Assembly: GCA_003645915.1 (NCBI GenBank) | Contig: QNDG01000088.1 | Coordinates: 1 to 6,580 of the forward strand | DNA from: Candidatus Zhuqueibacterota bacterium | GTDB lineage: Bacteria > Zhuqueibacterota > QNDG01 | DNA length: 6,580 bases | Direction: 5' to 3' | Shown here: positions 4,550-6,580 of the stretch, one piece after another | Numbering within the stretch: the stretch's first letter is position 1 | Layout: every line of letters begins with the position of its first letter | The notes under the pieces: model-generated | Told to the model about the DNA's origin: nothing | The model's input: the letters and a program-made list of their open reading frames with translations, nothing else | Database searches by the model: none | Translations under genes and position numbers: made by a program

Positions 4550-5497
4550 ATGAAAAATCATCAATTTTACAGAAGTTTTATAATAGGGTTTTTCCTGCTG
4601 TTTCTTTTGATTTCAGGTGTACAGGCACAGAGCACATCAGGATTTGATATTCTAAGGCAGGAAACCGGAGCAAGGCAAACTGCAATGGCCGGAACGGGAG
4701 TGGCAAGTATCAATGACATCTATGCTCTTTTTCTTAATCCTGCCTGCATATCTCTGAACAGTTCGAATTATGCAGGTATAACGTTTATTGATCAGATTCT
4801 TGATATTATATCCGGCTCAGTTGTATTTTCAAAGCCCGTTATGTCTGATTATGTAATTGCTGCGGCAATAAATTTTACAAATTACGGAACACTTGACAGA
4901 GCTGACCAGAGTGGAAATATAACAGGCTCCTTTACTCCTGCAGATTATGTTTTTTCTTTATCCGCAGCATCAAATAAGTTCAAAAGATTTAAATATGGTT
5001 TTGCAGTTAAAGGAATCTATTCCCGTATTGACCAATATACTGCATCAGCACTTGCCTTTGATGCAGGATGCATTTATTCAATACCTGCTCAGAATATGAG
5101 TGTAGGTTTTAGTATTCAGAATACCGGCACTTCAATTGACGGTTTTATTGATGAAAAGGAAACTTTGCCGTCAAATGTAAGAGCAGGATTGGCAAAAACT
5201 CTTGCACATCTGCCTCTGCAGTTGAATCTGGATTTTTATTTTCCTTTTAAAAAAACAGGGCAAGAGAATTTTTACTGGTCTCTTGGCGGAGAGTTTACAG
5301 TATCTGATAACTTGTTTTTAAGATGGGGATATTCATCTGCAGGAAAGTACGAACAATCCGAATTACAGGGCGGAAAAGGAGCTGGAATTTCTTTTGGAAT
5401 AGGATTACTGCTCAAAAAGTACAGACTTGATTACGGATGGAGATCAAAGGGCATAGCAGGAAATGTAAATGCTTTGACTCTGCATGTGACTTATTAA
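4550..5497 (+). CDS. PorV/PorQ-family outer-membrane beta-barrel protein
   Basis: A 315-residue exported protein. Signal peptide 1-26 (FIIGFFLLFLLI core, cleavage likely after VQA26). The mature start carries the family signature: GARQTAMAGTGVAS (40-53), then ALFLNPA (59-65), as in PorV/PorQ/UPF0164-type proteins, where 'N-P-A/G' follows the first strand. The rest alternates short amphipathic strands with Gly/Asn turns and ends in an aromatic residue (HVTY), as expected for a FadL-like barrel. PorV and PorQ serve T9SS cargo release and attachment, but this family is large in FCB bacteria and most members are uncharacterised, so a T9SS role is inference, supported by the T9SS cargo in the same window. 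ATG 4550 is chosen because the signal peptide begins there and GGGAAG precedes it; the frame upstream runs through the tRNA gene. No own promoter fits between the tRNA and the gene. Confidence 0.85.
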   Translation: MKNHQFYRSFIIGFFLLFLLISGVQAQSTSGFDILRQETGARQTAMAGTGVASINDIYALFLNPACISLNSSNYAGITFIDQILDIISGSVVFSKPVMSDYVIAAAINFTNYGTLDRADQSGNITGSFTPADYVFSLSAASNKFKRFKYGFAVKGIYSRIDQYTASALAFDAGCIYSIPAQNMSVGFSIQNTGTSIDGFIDEKETLPSNVRAGLAKTLAHLPLQLNLDFYFPFKKTGQENFYWSLGGEFTVSDNLFLRWGYSSAGKYEQSELQGGKGAGISFGIGLLLKKYRLDYGWRSKGIAGNVNALTLHVTY

Positions 5498-5844
5498 CAT
5501 TTCCTGTAATTGAATTTTTACAATCACGGACAGCAGCACACCCTTGTTTTTATCAGATTAAGGCTTACATTTACCGGATAATATTCTGATATTATTTATT
5601 CTGTTTGATTCTGAAGGCCATAGCTGTTGTCAGTAGTGTGGAGTCATAATAAAAACAAAGATGTTTTTAGTGCTGTTTAACAGTTTATATGTCCTGATTT
5701 ATTCCTCATTTAAGCCTTTATATAGAATTTTCTTGCTAAAACTTTGGGAAATAGTTACCTTTTAAATTAAGATGTTAGAATGCATGCGTGGTTGCACGGA
5801 TTGTTTTTCTGAAATAGAATCTGTTTTACCAGTCAGGCGTAAAT
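5498..5844. other. AT-rich spacer between the barrel gene and the peptidase gene
   Basis: No gene seen. There is a weak AT-only hairpin, TAAAAACA with TGTTTTTA (5650-5657 and 5662-5669, 4-base loop), which could be a weak terminator in either direction. A copy of the TGGTTGCACGGATT module lies at 5789-5802. I could not find a promoter with good spacing, so how the peptidase gene is transcribed is unclear. Confidence 0.45.
5789..5802 (+). repeat. Interspersed module TGGTTGCACGGATT, copy 2
   Basis: An exact 14-base match to 1047-1060, in the same orientation, 43 bases before the peptidase start codon. Here it stands alone, without the tandem repeat or the ATTCGTGGATAA module that accompany copy 1. 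Confidence 0.6.
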
Positions 5845-6580
5845 ATGTTTAAAAAATTATTCTTACTGTTTTTGTTGCTCTGTACCTTTTTGTATGCAAA
5901 AGAGAATCCGTCAAAAGAGTGGCTGAATTTGCAGAGCGGCAGGATAAGAGTGTTTTTTCATGATAAAGATTTTAACGCGGCAAAAAAGTATTTAAAAATA
6001 TCCGTTGAAAGTTCAGAAAAAATGGCAAAGAGGCTTGGCGCTTCTTTACCGGAAGAAGTACGGATTGTAATTGCAGGCTCACAGAATGAGTTTGATAAAC
6101 TTACAGGTGGAGTTATTCCCGAATGGGGCGCAGGCGCTGCAAGGCCGGCGGATAGATTAATAATTGTTAAATCTCCGTCATTTTATGATAGGACGAAAAG
6201 TGCGGAAAAGGTGATTACCCATGAACTGAGTCATATTCTGCTGGCATATTTAACAGACAACAGAATTATTGAGAGATGGTTTGATGAGGGGCTTGCCCAG
6301 TATCAGTCCGGTGAAGGGGGGATTAACAGTATTGTAAGTATAGGAAGAGCAGTTGTTACAAACAATCTTATTCCCCTTGATAATATTGACTATGTACTGC
6401 AGTTTCAGAGAGAAAAAGCCTCTCTTGCGTATGCAGAGTCACGAGCTGCAGTTGATTTTATTGTGAGAACCGGAGGACAGAAGAGTATCCGTAATCTGTT
6501 ATCAGAAATGTCTGCGGGGAAAAATCTGAATGATGCCATTTATTCGGAAATGAAAATGAATGTGCAGGATTTTCAGAATG
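5845..6580 (+). CDS. Exported MA-like (gluzincin) zinc metallopeptidase, C-terminus beyond window
   Basis: The 245 visible residues begin MFKKLFLLFLLLCTFLYAKE, a signal peptide with likely cleavage after LYA18, so it probably acts in the periplasm, outer membrane or outside. The catalytic signature is HELSH at 126-130 (two zinc-binding histidines and the catalytic Glu). A third ligand, E148, lies in WFDEGLAQY 18 residues later, the pattern of the Peptidase_MA_2-like group. Before it, residues 31-110 resemble the family's N-terminal domain (IRVFFHDKDFNAAKKYLK, then VRIVIAG, later PADRLIIVKSP). After it comes the helical tail (AYAESRAAVDFIVR, then GGQKSIRNLLSEMSAG) common to these proteins. The substrate is unknown. 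AGGC at 5834-5837 lies seven bases before the ATG. It follows the barrel gene in the same direction after 347 nt, so an operon is uncertain. The frame is open to the edge; the complete protein may carry further domains. Confidence 0.85.
   Translation, partial: MFKKLFLLFLLLCTFLYAKENPSKEWLNLQSGRIRVFFHDKDFNAAKKYLKISVESSEKMAKRLGASLPEEVRIVIAGSQNEFDKLTGGVIPEWGAGAARPADRLIIVKSPSFYDRTKSAEKVITHELSHILLAYLTDNRIIERWFDEGLAQYQSGEGGINSIVSIGRAVVTNNLIPLDNIDYVLQFQREKASLAYAESRAAVDFIVRTGGQKSIRNLLSEMSAGKNLNDAIYSEMKMNVQDFQN

Overview
The window is AT-rich bacterial DNA with a loose layout: five protein-coding loci, one tRNA gene and long AT-rich spacers. It suggests a Gram-negative bacterium of the FCB superphylum (Bacteroidota, Ignavibacteria, Calditrichota/KSB1, Zixibacteria, Marinimicrobia and relatives). 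The evidence is a secreted beta-propeller ending in a type IX secretion (T9SS) sorting domain with the 'YPNPFNP' signature, plus a PorV/PorQ-family outer-membrane barrel. The phylum cannot be fixed from this sequence alone.

Layout. Bases 1-808, minus strand: an ECF sigma factor gene followed by a zinc-binding anti-sigma factor gene whose start codon overlaps the sigma stop (TAATG). The 5' third of the sigma gene is displaced in frame by two small lesions that cancel each other. Bases 809-1515: spacer with a 20-bp tandem repeat, pieces of an interspersed repeat family, a possible 46-residue protein and a very good sigma-70-type promoter. Bases 1516-2763, plus: a secreted seven-unit Asp-box propeller with a T9SS sorting domain, then a strong intrinsic terminator. 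Bases 2764-3335: spacer. Bases 3336-4145, plus: L-rhamnulose-1-phosphate aldolase (rhaD). Bases 4146-4450: repeat-rich spacer and a tRNA promoter. Bases 4451-4523: tRNA-Thr(CGT), followed after only 26 nt by the PorV/PorQ-family gene (4550-5497). Bases 5845 to the end: an exported MA-like zinc peptidase, cut by the window edge.

How the genes fit together. Sigma and anti-sigma form an envelope-signalling pair. The propeller, the barrel and the peptidase are all predicted to be exported; the propeller is a likely T9SS cargo and the barrel belongs to the family that includes T9SS shuttle and attachment proteins. The aldolase is a lone catabolic gene here. I see no CRISPR array, transposase, phage gene or defence system, and nothing that amounts to an undescribed multi-gene system. 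The points most worth a second look are the paired frame lesions in the sigma gene, the tRNA/outer-membrane-protein arrangement, the interspersed repeats and the small ORF.
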